Shown one piece after another: positions 6,016-12,785 of a stretch of 12,909 bases of DNA. The stretch is taken from contig JAEWJH010000068.1 of NCBI GenBank assembly GCA_023386635.1, positions 1-12,909 of the forward strand, given 5' to 3'. This DNA comes from Pseudomonadota bacterium (GTDB taxonomy: Bacteria > Pseudomonadota > Alphaproteobacteria > Rhizobiales > Xanthobacteraceae). The notes under the pieces are model-generated. The model did not search any database and was not told the origin of the DNA. It was given only the letters and a program-made list of their open reading frames with translations. Position numbers and translations under genes: made by a program. Positions within the stretch are counted from its first letter, which is position 1. Every line of letters starts with the position of its first letter.

Positions 6016-7548
6016 ATGCTCCGCACAGGCGAACACTATCTCAAGGCACTCAACGACGGCCGCGACGTCTGGGTCGGCAACACCCGCATCGACAACGTGG
6101 CGACGCATCCGCTCACGCGGGCCTATGCCGAGCGCACGGCGGAGTTCTTCGATCTGCATCGCAAGCCAGAGCTGCATGACCTTCTCACCTTCATCGATGA
6201 AGACGGCGAGCGCCGCTCGATGATGTGGTTGCAGCATTCCAGCAAGGAAGAGCTGGTCAAGAAGCGCAAGTACCACGAATTCATCATGAAGCACTTCGTC
6301 GCGGCGTCGTGCCCGCGCACGCCCGACTCGCAGAACTACATGCTGGTCACTTACATCGACGATCCCGAGCCGTGGGAGAAGGCTTCGATCGGCGCGGAGG
6401 GGCGGGGCCTCGCTGACAACATCCGAAATTTCTGGCGCCTTGCGGTGGAGAACGATCTCGTCGTCGCGCCGCACTTTGTCGACCCGCAGGCGGACCGTTC
6501 CGATCCGAACGCGCACGCCAATTCGCCGGCGCTGCGCATCGTCGAAACCAATGACGAGGGCATCGTCGTCAACGGCGTGAAGTCGATCGGCACCGCGTCG
6601 GCGTTCGGCGACTTCCTGCATCTCGGCGTGTTCTACCGTCCGGGCGCCAAGGGCGATCAGATCATCTACGGTGTCTGCCCTGCCAATCTCAAAGGCATCA
6701 CCATCGTCTGCCGCGACAGCCTCGTCAGCGCCGACGCGACCGAGCATCCGCTGTCGTCACAGGGCGACGAACTCGACGCCACCGTGATGTTCAACCACGT
6801 GCTGATCCCGTGGAAGTATGTGTTCCACATCGGCAACCCGGACCATGCCAAGCTCTATCCGCAGCGCGTGTTCGACTGGGGCCATTACTATGCGCTGATC
6901 CGCCAGGCCGTGCGTGCGGAACTGCTCGGCGGTCTCGCGATCCTGATGTGCGAGCATCTCGGCACGGCCAAGATCGAAGCGGTGCAGTCGCGGCTCGCCA
7001 AGATCGTCGGCTTCCAGCAATCGACTTACGCGCACGTGCTCGCCGCGGAAGACCAGGGCTTTTACACGCCGGGCGGGCTCTACAAGCCGGATATCCAGCT
7101 CTTCAACTGGGGCCGCGTCTATTTCCTGCAGAACCTCGGCACCATGGTCGACGAACTGATCGATCTGTGCGGCCGCAGCGCCATCATGTTCCCGACCGAG
7201 GCGCAATGGCAACATCCGGAGATGCGGCCGTGGCTGGAGAAGCTCAACAAGGGCGCGGTTGGCGAACCCTATGACCGCATCAAGATCGCTCGCGTGATCC
7301 GCGATCTTTATCTCACCGACTGGGGCAGCCGCCTGTTCATGTTCGAGAACTTCAACGGCACGCCGCTGCAGACGCTGCTGTCGCTCACCATGAAGCGCGC
7401 CGAGTTCACCGGCGCCGGCCAGTTCACGGAGTTTGCCCGCAAGGTGGTCGGCCTTGAGGTGAAGCAGGGTTCGACCGAATACGACGCGACCGCGGCTTAC
7501 GCCAAGGCGCAGGACTCCGGCCGGCGGCATCAGGTCGCCGCCGAATAA
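6016..7548 (+). CDS. HpaB-family flavin-dependent monooxygenase, oxygenase component
   Basis: Large component of a two-component FADH2-dependent aromatic hydroxylase (4-hydroxyphenylacetate 3-hydroxylase / PvcC family), 510 aa, the usual length. Family landmarks in order: RTGEHYLKALNDGRDVWV (3-20), RTPD (101-104), ENDLVVAPHFVDPQADRS (145-162), the central flavin-site region IVVNGVKSIGTAS (183-195), HPLSSQGDELDATVMFNHVLIPW (244-266), and the C-terminal RIKIARVIRDLYLTDWGSR (421-439). AGGAGA (6005-6010) lies five bases before the ATG. The flavin reductase just upstream confirms a two-component system. Compared from memory with E. coli HpaB, the Arg/Tyr of the substrate site seem replaced (His93/Ala96 region) and the active-site His is shifted, so the natural substrate is probably not 4-hydroxyphenylacetate. 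Family assignment is firm; substrate is unknown. Confidence 0.92.
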   Translation: MLRTGEHYLKALNDGRDVWVGNTRIDNVATHPLTRAYAERTAEFFDLHRKPELHDLLTFIDEDGERRSMMWLQHSSKEELVKKRKYHEFIMKHFVAASCPRTPDSQNYMLVTYIDDPEPWEKASIGAEGRGLADNIRNFWRLAVENDLVVAPHFVDPQADRSDPNAHANSPALRIVETNDEGIVVNGVKSIGTASAFGDFLHLGVFYRPGAKGDQIIYGVCPANLKGITIVCRDSLVSADATEHPLSSQGDELDATVMFNHVLIPWKYVFHIGNPDHAKLYPQRVFDWGHYYALIRQAVRAELLGGLAILMCEHLGTAKIEAVQSRLAKIVGFQQSTYAHVLAAEDQGFYTPGGLYKPDIQLFNWGRVYFLQNLGTMVDELIDLCGRSAIMFPTEAQWQHPEMRPWLEKLNKGAVGEPYDRIKIARVIRDLYLTDWGSRLFMFENFNGTPLQTLLSLTMKRAEFTGAGQFTEFARKVVGLEVKQGSTEYDATAAYAKAQDSGRRHQVAAE

Positions 7549-7552
7549 CAAA

Positions 7553-7620
7553 GGCCGCATGCGCGCGGCCGATGGAACGAACAAGGCGGCAGGCGCCCAT
7601 CGAAGCGATGGGAGCCTGCC
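7553..7620. repeat. Two inverted repeats between monooxygenase and transporter genes
   Basis: The 187-bp gap 7549-7735 holds a 6-bp GC stem (GGCCGC 7553-7558 with GCGGCC 7565-7570), then a much stronger hairpin: GGCAGGC (7588-7594) and CCCATCG (7596-7602) pair with CGATGGG (7606-7612) and GCCTGCC (7614-7620), with one G-A mismatch and an AAG tip. No U run follows on either strand, so it is not a standard intrinsic terminator. It may protect the upstream message end, damp read-through, or be a dispersed palindromic element. I see nothing else in the gap except the transporter's ribosome binding site. Confidence 0.7.
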
Positions 7621-7735
7621 GGCCGCACAGCAAGGGAAGAACGCGAACCGAAAACCAACTGCAGCCCCGGACGAGACATCGACAACAACGGGCCGTCCGG
7701 TGAGCCGTCAGCAGCCATATGTCAGGGAGGGCGAA

Positions 7736-9079
7736 ATGGTGGAGACGAGCGGAAGAAAGATCGATGCCGTAGGCATCGTCGACGAAGCGCCGATCGGGAG
7801 GCTGGTGATCACACTGGTCCTGCTTTGCGCCGGCGTATCGTTTCTCGACGGCTTCGACATTCTGGCGATTTCCTATGTCGCGCCGGTGATCGGCGCGGAA
7901 TGGAAATTGCCCCGCGAGGCGTTCGGGCCGATCTTCGCGGCGCATTACATTGGCGCCGCCGTGGGCTCAGTGTTCTTCGGATGGTATGCGGACCGCTACG
8001 GCCGCCGCATGGGCGTCATCATCCCGACCGTGATCTTCGGCGTGGCGGCGCTGCTGACGATCTATGCCAATGATTTCAAGTCGCTGTTCGCGTTTCGCCT
8101 GATCATCGGGATCGGTCTTGGCGGCGCGCTGTCGAACGCCATTGCCATGGTGTCGGAATATGCGCCGCGGCGCGCGCGAGCGACCATGGTCAGCATGATG
8201 TACGCGGCGTTTCCGCTCGGCGGCGTGGTCGGCGGGCCAATCGCGGCCATGCTGATCGCGCATTATGGATGGCATTCGGTGTTCGTGTTCGGCGGCGTGC
8301 TGCCGCTGTTGCTTGCCATCGGTCTGTTGTTCTGGCTGCGGGAATCGATCCGGTTCCTGGTGTTGAGCGGCGCGCCGCCGGCGAAGGTCGGCGACATTCT
8401 CGGCCGCATCTCTGGGGCGTTCCAGCCGCAGCCGAACGATGTATATGTGTTGCCGGAGAGCGGCCAGGTGTCGAGGAAGCCGGTGCGCGAACTGTTCTCG
8501 CGCGAGTTCATCCGGCCGACGATCCTGCTGTCGCTTGCGGCATTCGTCGCGCAATTGGTGATCGTCTATGTCGTCACCTGGATGCCGCTGGTGCTGGCCT
8601 CGATCGGCATGCCGGTCACCAGCGCGATCCTGGCCTCGGTGGCGTTCTCGGTCGGCGGCATTGTCGGCGCCATCGGCCTCGCGCGTCTTGTCGACAAGGA
8701 CAAATCGTATCGCTGGCTGGTGCTGACATTCTTCCTCGCAGCGGTGTCGACCGGCTGCATCGGCTTCCTGGCGACCAACTGGTACGGCCTGCTGGCGGTC
8801 ACGTTCGTCACCGGCCTGCTGACGGTCGGCGCCAACATCGTGCTCTCGGCCTATTCGGCGACTGTCTATCCGACCGCGATCCGCTCCACCGGCGTCGGCT
8901 GGGTGATCGGCTGGGGCCGGGTCGGCGCGATCGCCGGTGCGATGTTCGGCACGGCACTTGTCGCCGCCGGACTTCGCATCGAGGCGGCCTACATGATCGC
9001 TGCCATTCCGGCGGTGGTTGGCGGGATCGCCATCGCGCTGGTGCGCGCCAAGCATCAATCCGCAGCAGCTTACGCCTAA
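7736..9079 (+). CDS. MFS transporter, aromatic acid:H+ symporter (AAHS) type
   Basis: Inner-membrane 12-helix permease of 447 aa. The first helix contains the DGFD motif (38-41) followed by AISYVAPVIG, which is characteristic of the AAHS group that imports aromatic acids such as 4-hydroxybenzoate or protocatechuate. The loop 2-3 MFS signature GWYADRYGRR is at 82-91. A central hydrophilic loop of roughly 55 residues (RESIRFLVLSG...VRELFSREFIRP) separates the two six-helix halves. I chose the ATG at 7736 because AGGGAGG (7724-7730) is five bases upstream and the frame above it is not transporter-like. It follows the monooxygenase and probably supplies its substrate or a precursor. The import direction is inferred from the family. 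Confidence 0.92.
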   Translation: MVETSGRKIDAVGIVDEAPIGRLVITLVLLCAGVSFLDGFDILAISYVAPVIGAEWKLPREAFGPIFAAHYIGAAVGSVFFGWYADRYGRRMGVIIPTVIFGVAALLTIYANDFKSLFAFRLIIGIGLGGALSNAIAMVSEYAPRRARATMVSMMYAAFPLGGVVGGPIAAMLIAHYGWHSVFVFGGVLPLLLAIGLLFWLRESIRFLVLSGAPPAKVGDILGRISGAFQPQPNDVYVLPESGQVSRKPVRELFSREFIRPTILLSLAAFVAQLVIVYVVTWMPLVLASIGMPVTSAILASVAFSVGGIVGAIGLARLVDKDKSYRWLVLTFFLAAVSTGCIGFLATNWYGLLAVTFVTGLLTVGANIVLSAYSATVYPTAIRSTGVGWVIGWGRVGAIAGAMFGTALVAAGLRIEAAYMIAAIPAVVGGIAIALVRAKHQSAAAYA

Positions 9080-9091
9080 CGGGGGACGACC

Positions 9092-9487
9092 ATGCACGCT
9101 TTATATCCGAACGACGCATCCTGGATCGATTCAGCGGGGAGATTGCTGATCGTCGCCTTCTTCCTGATCGTCGGGTTCAGAAACCTGTCGCACGCGAGCG
9201 TCGAGGATCACGTCAAGCGGTTGACGCATTTCCGGACGCCGATGCCGCGGCTAGCGTTCTGGGCCGGCATCCTGCTGGAAGCGGTCGGCTGCGCGATGAT
9301 CCTGGCCAATTGGCAGCCGGCGGTCGGCGTCCTCTGCCTGATCGTCTTCACCGTGCTGGCGACGCTGTTGCTGCTGCGCTTCTGGGAGATGGACGATCCG
9401 ATGAAGAAGATGGGGATGCGCAACGGCTTCTTCGCCAATATCGCTATCGTCGGCGGATTGCTGCTGCTGCTGCAGAACGTCCGGTAG
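9092..9487 (+). CDS. DoxX-family membrane protein
   Basis: Small integral membrane protein of 131 aa with four predicted transmembrane helices (roughly residues 14-30, 53-72, 77-97 and 110-129), the layout of DoxX-like proteins. The RLLIVAFFLIVGFRNL start and the RFWEM...DPMKKMGMRNGFFANIAIVGGLLLL end fit the family. DoxX-like proteins have been linked to quinone and thiosulfate oxidation or to oxidative-stress defence, but the biochemical role of this one is unknown. A GGGGGA stretch (9080-9085) precedes the ATG by six bases. It lies 12 bp after the transporter and 2 bp before the next gene, so the three are probably one transcript. Confidence 0.85.
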   Translation: MHALYPNDASWIDSAGRLLIVAFFLIVGFRNLSHASVEDHVKRLTHFRTPMPRLAFWAGILLEAVGCAMILANWQPAVGVLCLIVFTVLATLLLLRFWEMDDPMKKMGMRNGFFANIAIVGGLLLLLQNVR

Positions 9488-9489
9488 CG

Positions 9490-10098
9490 ATGGCCCGGAA
9501 CGCTGCATCGCTTCGGCTTGCGCCGTTGCCCGCCGGCCACGTGCCGGCGGTGGCGGGCGAGATGGAGACTTATGTCAGGACGCTGGGCTTCGTGCCGAAC
9601 AGCGTCCTGACCATGCAGCGCAAGCCGGATCTGCTCAAGGGATTCGGCACGATCCAGAACGCGATCTGGTCGCCCGACAGCACGGTCGATCGCGGCTTCA
9701 AGCGGCTCGTCGCGCATCTTGCGGCGAAAACCGCAGGCGATCCCTACAGCATGGCGCACACCGCGAGCGGTGCGCTGCACTTTGGCATCGATCCGCAAAA
9801 GCTCGCGGCGCTCGGAGATTATCGGGCGAGCGCGCTGTTCAGCGAGGCCGAGCGTGCCGCGCTCGATCTCGCGGTGGCGGCGAGCACGCAACCGAACGCC
9901 GTCACCGACCAGCACTTCCGTGCGCTGCACCGGCACTGGTCGGACGAGGCGATCGTCGAGATCGTCGCGGTGATCGCCATGGCCGGATTCCTTACGCGCT
10001 GGAACACGACCTTCGCCACACCGCTGGAAGACGAACCGAACGCGGTCGCCGAATGCCATCTCGCGCCGCATGGCTGGCGCGCAGGTCCGCACCGATGA
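9490..10098 (+). CDS. AhpD/CMD-like protein lacking the CxxC cysteines
   Basis: Helical AhpD/carboxymuconolactone-decarboxylase-like protein of 202 aa. The body matches this family: VPNSVLTMQRKPDLLKGF, LAAKTAGDPYSMAHTA, SEAERAALDLAVAAS, VTDQHFRALHRHWSDEAIVEIVAVIAMAGFLTRWN and LEDEP near the end. In typical relatives the third block reads G-C-x-Y-C-x-A-H-T; here both Cys are replaced (Asp84 and Ser87) while His90 is kept, so thiol-based peroxidase chemistry is not possible at this site. The ATG at 9490 follows the DoxX stop by two bases without a clear Shine-Dalgarno, which suggests translational coupling. An upstream extension of the frame into the transporter gene is only a shadow. A hydratase-, isomerase- or binding-type role is conceivable but not shown. 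Confidence 0.85.
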   Translation: MARNAASLRLAPLPAGHVPAVAGEMETYVRTLGFVPNSVLTMQRKPDLLKGFGTIQNAIWSPDSTVDRGFKRLVAHLAAKTAGDPYSMAHTASGALHFGIDPQKLAALGDYRASALFSEAERAALDLAVAASTQPNAVTDQHFRALHRHWSDEAIVEIVAVIAMAGFLTRWNTTFATPLEDEPNAVAECHLAPHGWRAGPHR

Positions 10099-10142
10099 TA
10101 GCCGCACCGATGATGACGCAGATATCGCAACAGGGGGCTTCG

Positions 10143-11582
10143 ATGATGCCTGAGGAATTCAGCCGCCGGAATGCGCTGACCGCCGCCGCCGCGTTCGGCG
10201 CGCTCGGCGCCACTGGCCTGATGTCGACCGACAGCCATGCGCAAACGCCGGCGCGAGGATTGCCTGCGCGCGGCGAGGTCGTGTTCCGCAATGCCCATGT
10301 CATGACCATGGATCGCGCCGGCGACATCAAGGATGGCGATGTTCATGTGAAGGACGGTGCGATCGTCGCGGTGGGGCAAAAGCTGAATGCGCCCGGCGCC
10401 GCCGAGATCGATGGCCGCGGCGCGATCGTGCTGCCCGGTCTCGTCGAGACGCACTGGCATATGTGGAATACGCTGCTGCGCTCCATGTCCGGCGACAAGC
10501 CGGAGCACGGCTATTTCCGCACCACCGCGATGCTCGGGCAGAAATACGACCCCGACGACATGTATCACGGCACGCGGCTCGCCGCCGCCGAGGCGGTCAA
10601 TTCCGGCATCACCCATGTCCATAGCTGGTGCCACAACATCCGCTCGGCCGACTATGCGCTGGCGGATATCCGCGCGCTGGCCGAACTTGGTGTGCGCGCC
10701 CGTTTTTCTTACGGGCCGTGGCAGGGCCAGCCAAACGATCAGGTAATGAATCTGCGCGATCTCGAACAGCTCAAGGCAAGCTGGTCAACCCATTCCAACA
10801 GCGGTCTCATCAGCCTCGGCATGGCGTGGCGCGGGCAGGGTGGCAACAATCCGGCGACCGCGATTCCCGAAGCCGTCTGGAAGGCCGAACTCGAGGCCGG
10901 CCGCGCGCTCGGCCTGCCGATCTCGGTGCACGCGTCGGGCTCGCGTGCCGTCGCGGGTCAGATCGATGCAATCGATCGTGCCGGTCTCCTTGGCAAGGAT
11001 ATCCAGTTGATCCACGCGGCATTCGCCAGCGACAACGCTATCAAGGCTGCGGCGCGCACCGGCGCGACCGTCAGTCTCTCGCCCTATTCGGAGATGCGGA
11101 TCGGCTTCGGCCTGCCGAAGGTCACGGAATTCCTCGCCGCCGGCGTGCCGCTCGGCCTTTCTGTCGACACCGTCGAACTCACTGGCAACGCCGACATGTT
11201 CGGCATCATGAAGCTGCTGCAGAACGTCGAGAACGGCAGGAGCGAGAACGAGTTCAAGCTCTCCGCACGGCGCGTGCTCGAACTCGCGACCATCGAAGGC
11301 GCGCGATCCATGGGTCTCGCCGACACGATCGGTTCGCTCGCGCCCGGAAAGCGCGCCGATATCATCATGGTCTCGACCCATGATGTGAATCTCGGCGTGT
11401 TCGGCGATCCCGCGCATATGCTGGTGACGGCGGCGCAGCCGTCCAATGTGGACACGGTGATGGTGGACGGCCGCATCCTCAAGCGTGGCGGCAAGCTTAC
11501 CGTGGTCGATGGCCGCAAGGTCGCGGAGGGGGCGGGCGCCGCGAGCGCGGCGCTGCGCCGTCGCGCCAACTGGCCGATCTGA
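10143..11582 (+). CDS. Tat-exported metal-dependent amidohydrolase (TrzA/AtzA/MtaD-like)
   Basis: Amidohydrolase-superfamily TIM-barrel enzyme of 479 aa, closest in pattern to the chlorohydrolase/deaminase branch that acts on C-N or C-Cl bonds of ring compounds. The N-terminus has a Tat signal: S-R-R-N with Arg8-Arg9, an Ala-rich hydrophobic run and a SHAQT cleavage-like site, so it probably works in the periplasm, whereas relatives are mainly cytoplasmic. Metal and catalytic positions are visible: His104 and His106 in ETHWHMW, His263 in ISVHASG, His291 in LIHAAF and Asp342 in LSVDTVE. The C-terminal GSLAPGKRADIIMV is the family's closing beta-sandwich signature. The start at 10143 has AGGGGG (10132-10137) five bases upstream; an ATG at 10146 is equally in frame. 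It lies 44 bp after the preceding gene, so it is probably the last member of the series. The substrate is unknown. Confidence 0.88.
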   Translation: MMPEEFSRRNALTAAAAFGALGATGLMSTDSHAQTPARGLPARGEVVFRNAHVMTMDRAGDIKDGDVHVKDGAIVAVGQKLNAPGAAEIDGRGAIVLPGLVETHWHMWNTLLRSMSGDKPEHGYFRTTAMLGQKYDPDDMYHGTRLAAAEAVNSGITHVHSWCHNIRSADYALADIRALAELGVRARFSYGPWQGQPNDQVMNLRDLEQLKASWSTHSNSGLISLGMAWRGQGGNNPATAIPEAVWKAELEAGRALGLPISVHASGSRAVAGQIDAIDRAGLLGKDIQLIHAAFASDNAIKAAARTGATVSLSPYSEMRIGFGLPKVTEFLAAGVPLGLSVDTVELTGNADMFGIMKLLQNVENGRSENEFKLSARRVLELATIEGARSMGLADTIGSLAPGKRADIIMVSTHDVNLGVFGDPAHMLVTAAQPSNVDTVMVDGRILKRGGKLTVVDGRKVAEGAGAASAALRRRANWPI

Positions 11583-11615
11583 CAGCACGACGATCTCAAC
11601 AGGGAGAATATGGCC

Positions 11616-11630
11616 GCGCCGCGTCGGCGC
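11616..11630. repeat. Small GC-rich hairpin before the thioredoxin-reductase-like gene
   Basis: GCGCCG (11616-11621) pairs with CGGCGC (11625-11630) around a CGT tip; one further pair can form outside (11615-11631). It lies in the 88-bp gap between the amidohydrolase and flavoprotein genes, inside a possible 11-codon reading frame (11610-11645). No U run follows, so it is not an obvious terminator. Confidence 0.5.
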
Positions 11631-11670
11631 GCGCCGATGAAGTGATGTACGCAAACGACGGAGCGCGACG

Positions 11671-12615
11671 GTGAGCGAGACGATACGAACCAAGTTCCTG
11701 ATTATCGGCAGCGGGCCGGCCGGTTACACTGCCGCGATCTATGCGGCGCGGGCCAATCTGCAGCCGATCCTGCTGCAAGGCACGCAGCCCGGCGGCCAGC
11801 TTTCGATCACCTCCGACGTCGAGAATTATCCGGGCTTCTCCAGTGTGATCCCGGGACCGTGGCTGATGGGTGAGATGGAAGCCCAGGCGGTGCACGCGGG
11901 CGCCGTCATCCATCACGATACGATCGTGTCGCTCGAACTCGCGGCGCGGCCGTTCGTCGCCATCGGCGAAGACGCGACCTATGTCGCCGATGCCATCGCC
12001 ATCTGCACCGGCGCGCGCGCACGCTGGCTCGGCCTCGACAGCGAGACCTATTTCCGCGGCTCGGGCGTGTCCGCTTGCGCCACCTGCGACGGCTTCTTCT
12101 TCAAGAACAAGGATGTCGCGGTGATCGGCGGCGGCAACACTGCGACCGAGGAGGCGATCTATCTGGCCCGGCTGGCGAAGTCGGTCACGCTCATTCATCG
12201 GGGCGACAAGCTGCGCGCGGAAAAGGTGTTGCAGCAGAAACTGTTCGACAATCCGAAGATCCGCGTGGTCTGGAACCATGTGGTCGAGGAGGTGGTGGGC
12301 AACACCGAGCCGCGCGCCGTCACCGGACTGCGGCTGCGCGACCCCAGGACCCGGAGCGAGCAGCAGGTCTCCGCCGACGGCATCTTCATCGCCATCGGAC
12401 ACGATCCCGCCACCGATCCGTTCCGCGGGCAGGTGGACTGCGACCCGGACGGCTATATCAGGACGCGGCCGGGCTCGACCGCCACCAATGTTCCCGGCGT
12501 TTTCGCGGCGGGCGACGTGGTCGATCGGACCTATCGTCAGGCGATCACGGCCGCCGGGATGGGCTGCATGGCCGCGCTGGAGGCCGAACGGTTCCTGACC
12601 GAAGCCGGGCACTGA
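11671..12615 (+). CDS. trxB: Thioredoxin-disulfide reductase-like FAD/NAD(P)H oxidoreductase
   Basis: Low-molecular-weight thioredoxin reductase-type flavoprotein of 314 aa, transferring electrons from NADPH through FAD and a redox disulfide to thioredoxin or a related partner. The FAD-binding GSGPAGYTAA is at 13-22, the redox motif C-A-T-C at Cys136-Cys139, the nucleotide-binding GGGNTATEEA at 153-162, and the closing FAD motif FAAGDVVDRTYRQAITAAGMGC near the C-terminus. The usual HRRDxxRA that grips the NADPH 2'-phosphate reads HRGDKLRA (176-183), so one Arg is lost. The GTG start at 11671 is preceded by GGAG (11660-11663) seven bases upstream. No trxA is nearby. It could be the housekeeping TrxB or a second copy tied to the neighbouring catabolic genes; the symbol reflects the family. 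Confidence 0.88.
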   Translation: MSETIRTKFLIIGSGPAGYTAAIYAARANLQPILLQGTQPGGQLSITSDVENYPGFSSVIPGPWLMGEMEAQAVHAGAVIHHDTIVSLELAARPFVAIGEDATYVADAIAICTGARARWLGLDSETYFRGSGVSACATCDGFFFKNKDVAVIGGGNTATEEAIYLARLAKSVTLIHRGDKLRAEKVLQQKLFDNPKIRVVWNHVVEEVVGNTEPRAVTGLRLRDPRTRSEQQVSADGIFIAIGHDPATDPFRGQVDCDPDGYIRTRPGSTATNVPGVFAAGDVVDRTYRQAITAAGMGCMAALEAERFLTEAGH

Positions 12616-12644
12616 GCGGCTTTCTCTCTCTATAGATGTGTGAG

Positions 12645-12667
12645 CGGTCGCCGGCCCCGCGCGACCG
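12645..12667 (+). terminator. Possible terminator after the thioredoxin-reductase-like gene
   Basis: CGGTCGC (12645-12651) pairs with GCGACCG (12661-12667) around a nine-base GC-rich loop, 30 bases after the stop. Only a short ATTT follows (12671-12674), so an intrinsic terminator is plausible but weak. Confidence 0.4.
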
Positions 12668-12699
12668 GCGATTTCGGGCGGCGTCTGGCCGACGACGGA

Positions 12700-12730
12700 T
12701 TGCAAAACACCGTCATCATTTTCATATATG
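12700..12730 (+). promoter_or_regulatory. Probable promoter of tuf
   Basis: TTGCAA (12700-12705) and the AT-rich CATATATG (12723-12730) fit a -35/-10 pair with 17 to 19 bases between, depending on the -10 chosen. The AT-rich patch stands out in a GC-rich gap and lies about 55 bases before the tuf start. Its presence means tuf has its own promoter despite the foreign-looking genes upstream. Confidence 0.5.
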
Positions 12731-12785
12731 GTCCCGACCCGCCGCGATGCGCGGCGCTGATTTGGATGGAAAGAGCGCAATCACG

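Noticed and set aside
5380..6747. Long minus-strand open frame of 455 codons
   Set aside because: It is antisense to the flavin reductase and HpaB-like genes, has low-complexity composition typical of GC-rich shadows, and matches no family I know.
7559..7735. Upstream extension of the MFS transporter frame
   Set aside because: The added residues are polar and not transporter-like, they cover the hairpins, and the ATG at 7736 has a strong ribosome site.
8269..9489. Long plus-strand frame ahead of the Cys-less CMD gene
   Set aside because: It is out of frame with the transporter and DoxX genes and is Arg-rich shadow sequence; only the part from 9490 is family-like.
12616..12785. Possible duplicate of the tRNA-Gly 3' end near tuf marking an att site
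   Set aside because: No stretch resembling the tRNA-Gly T arm or acceptor end was found by eye, and no integrase gene is present.
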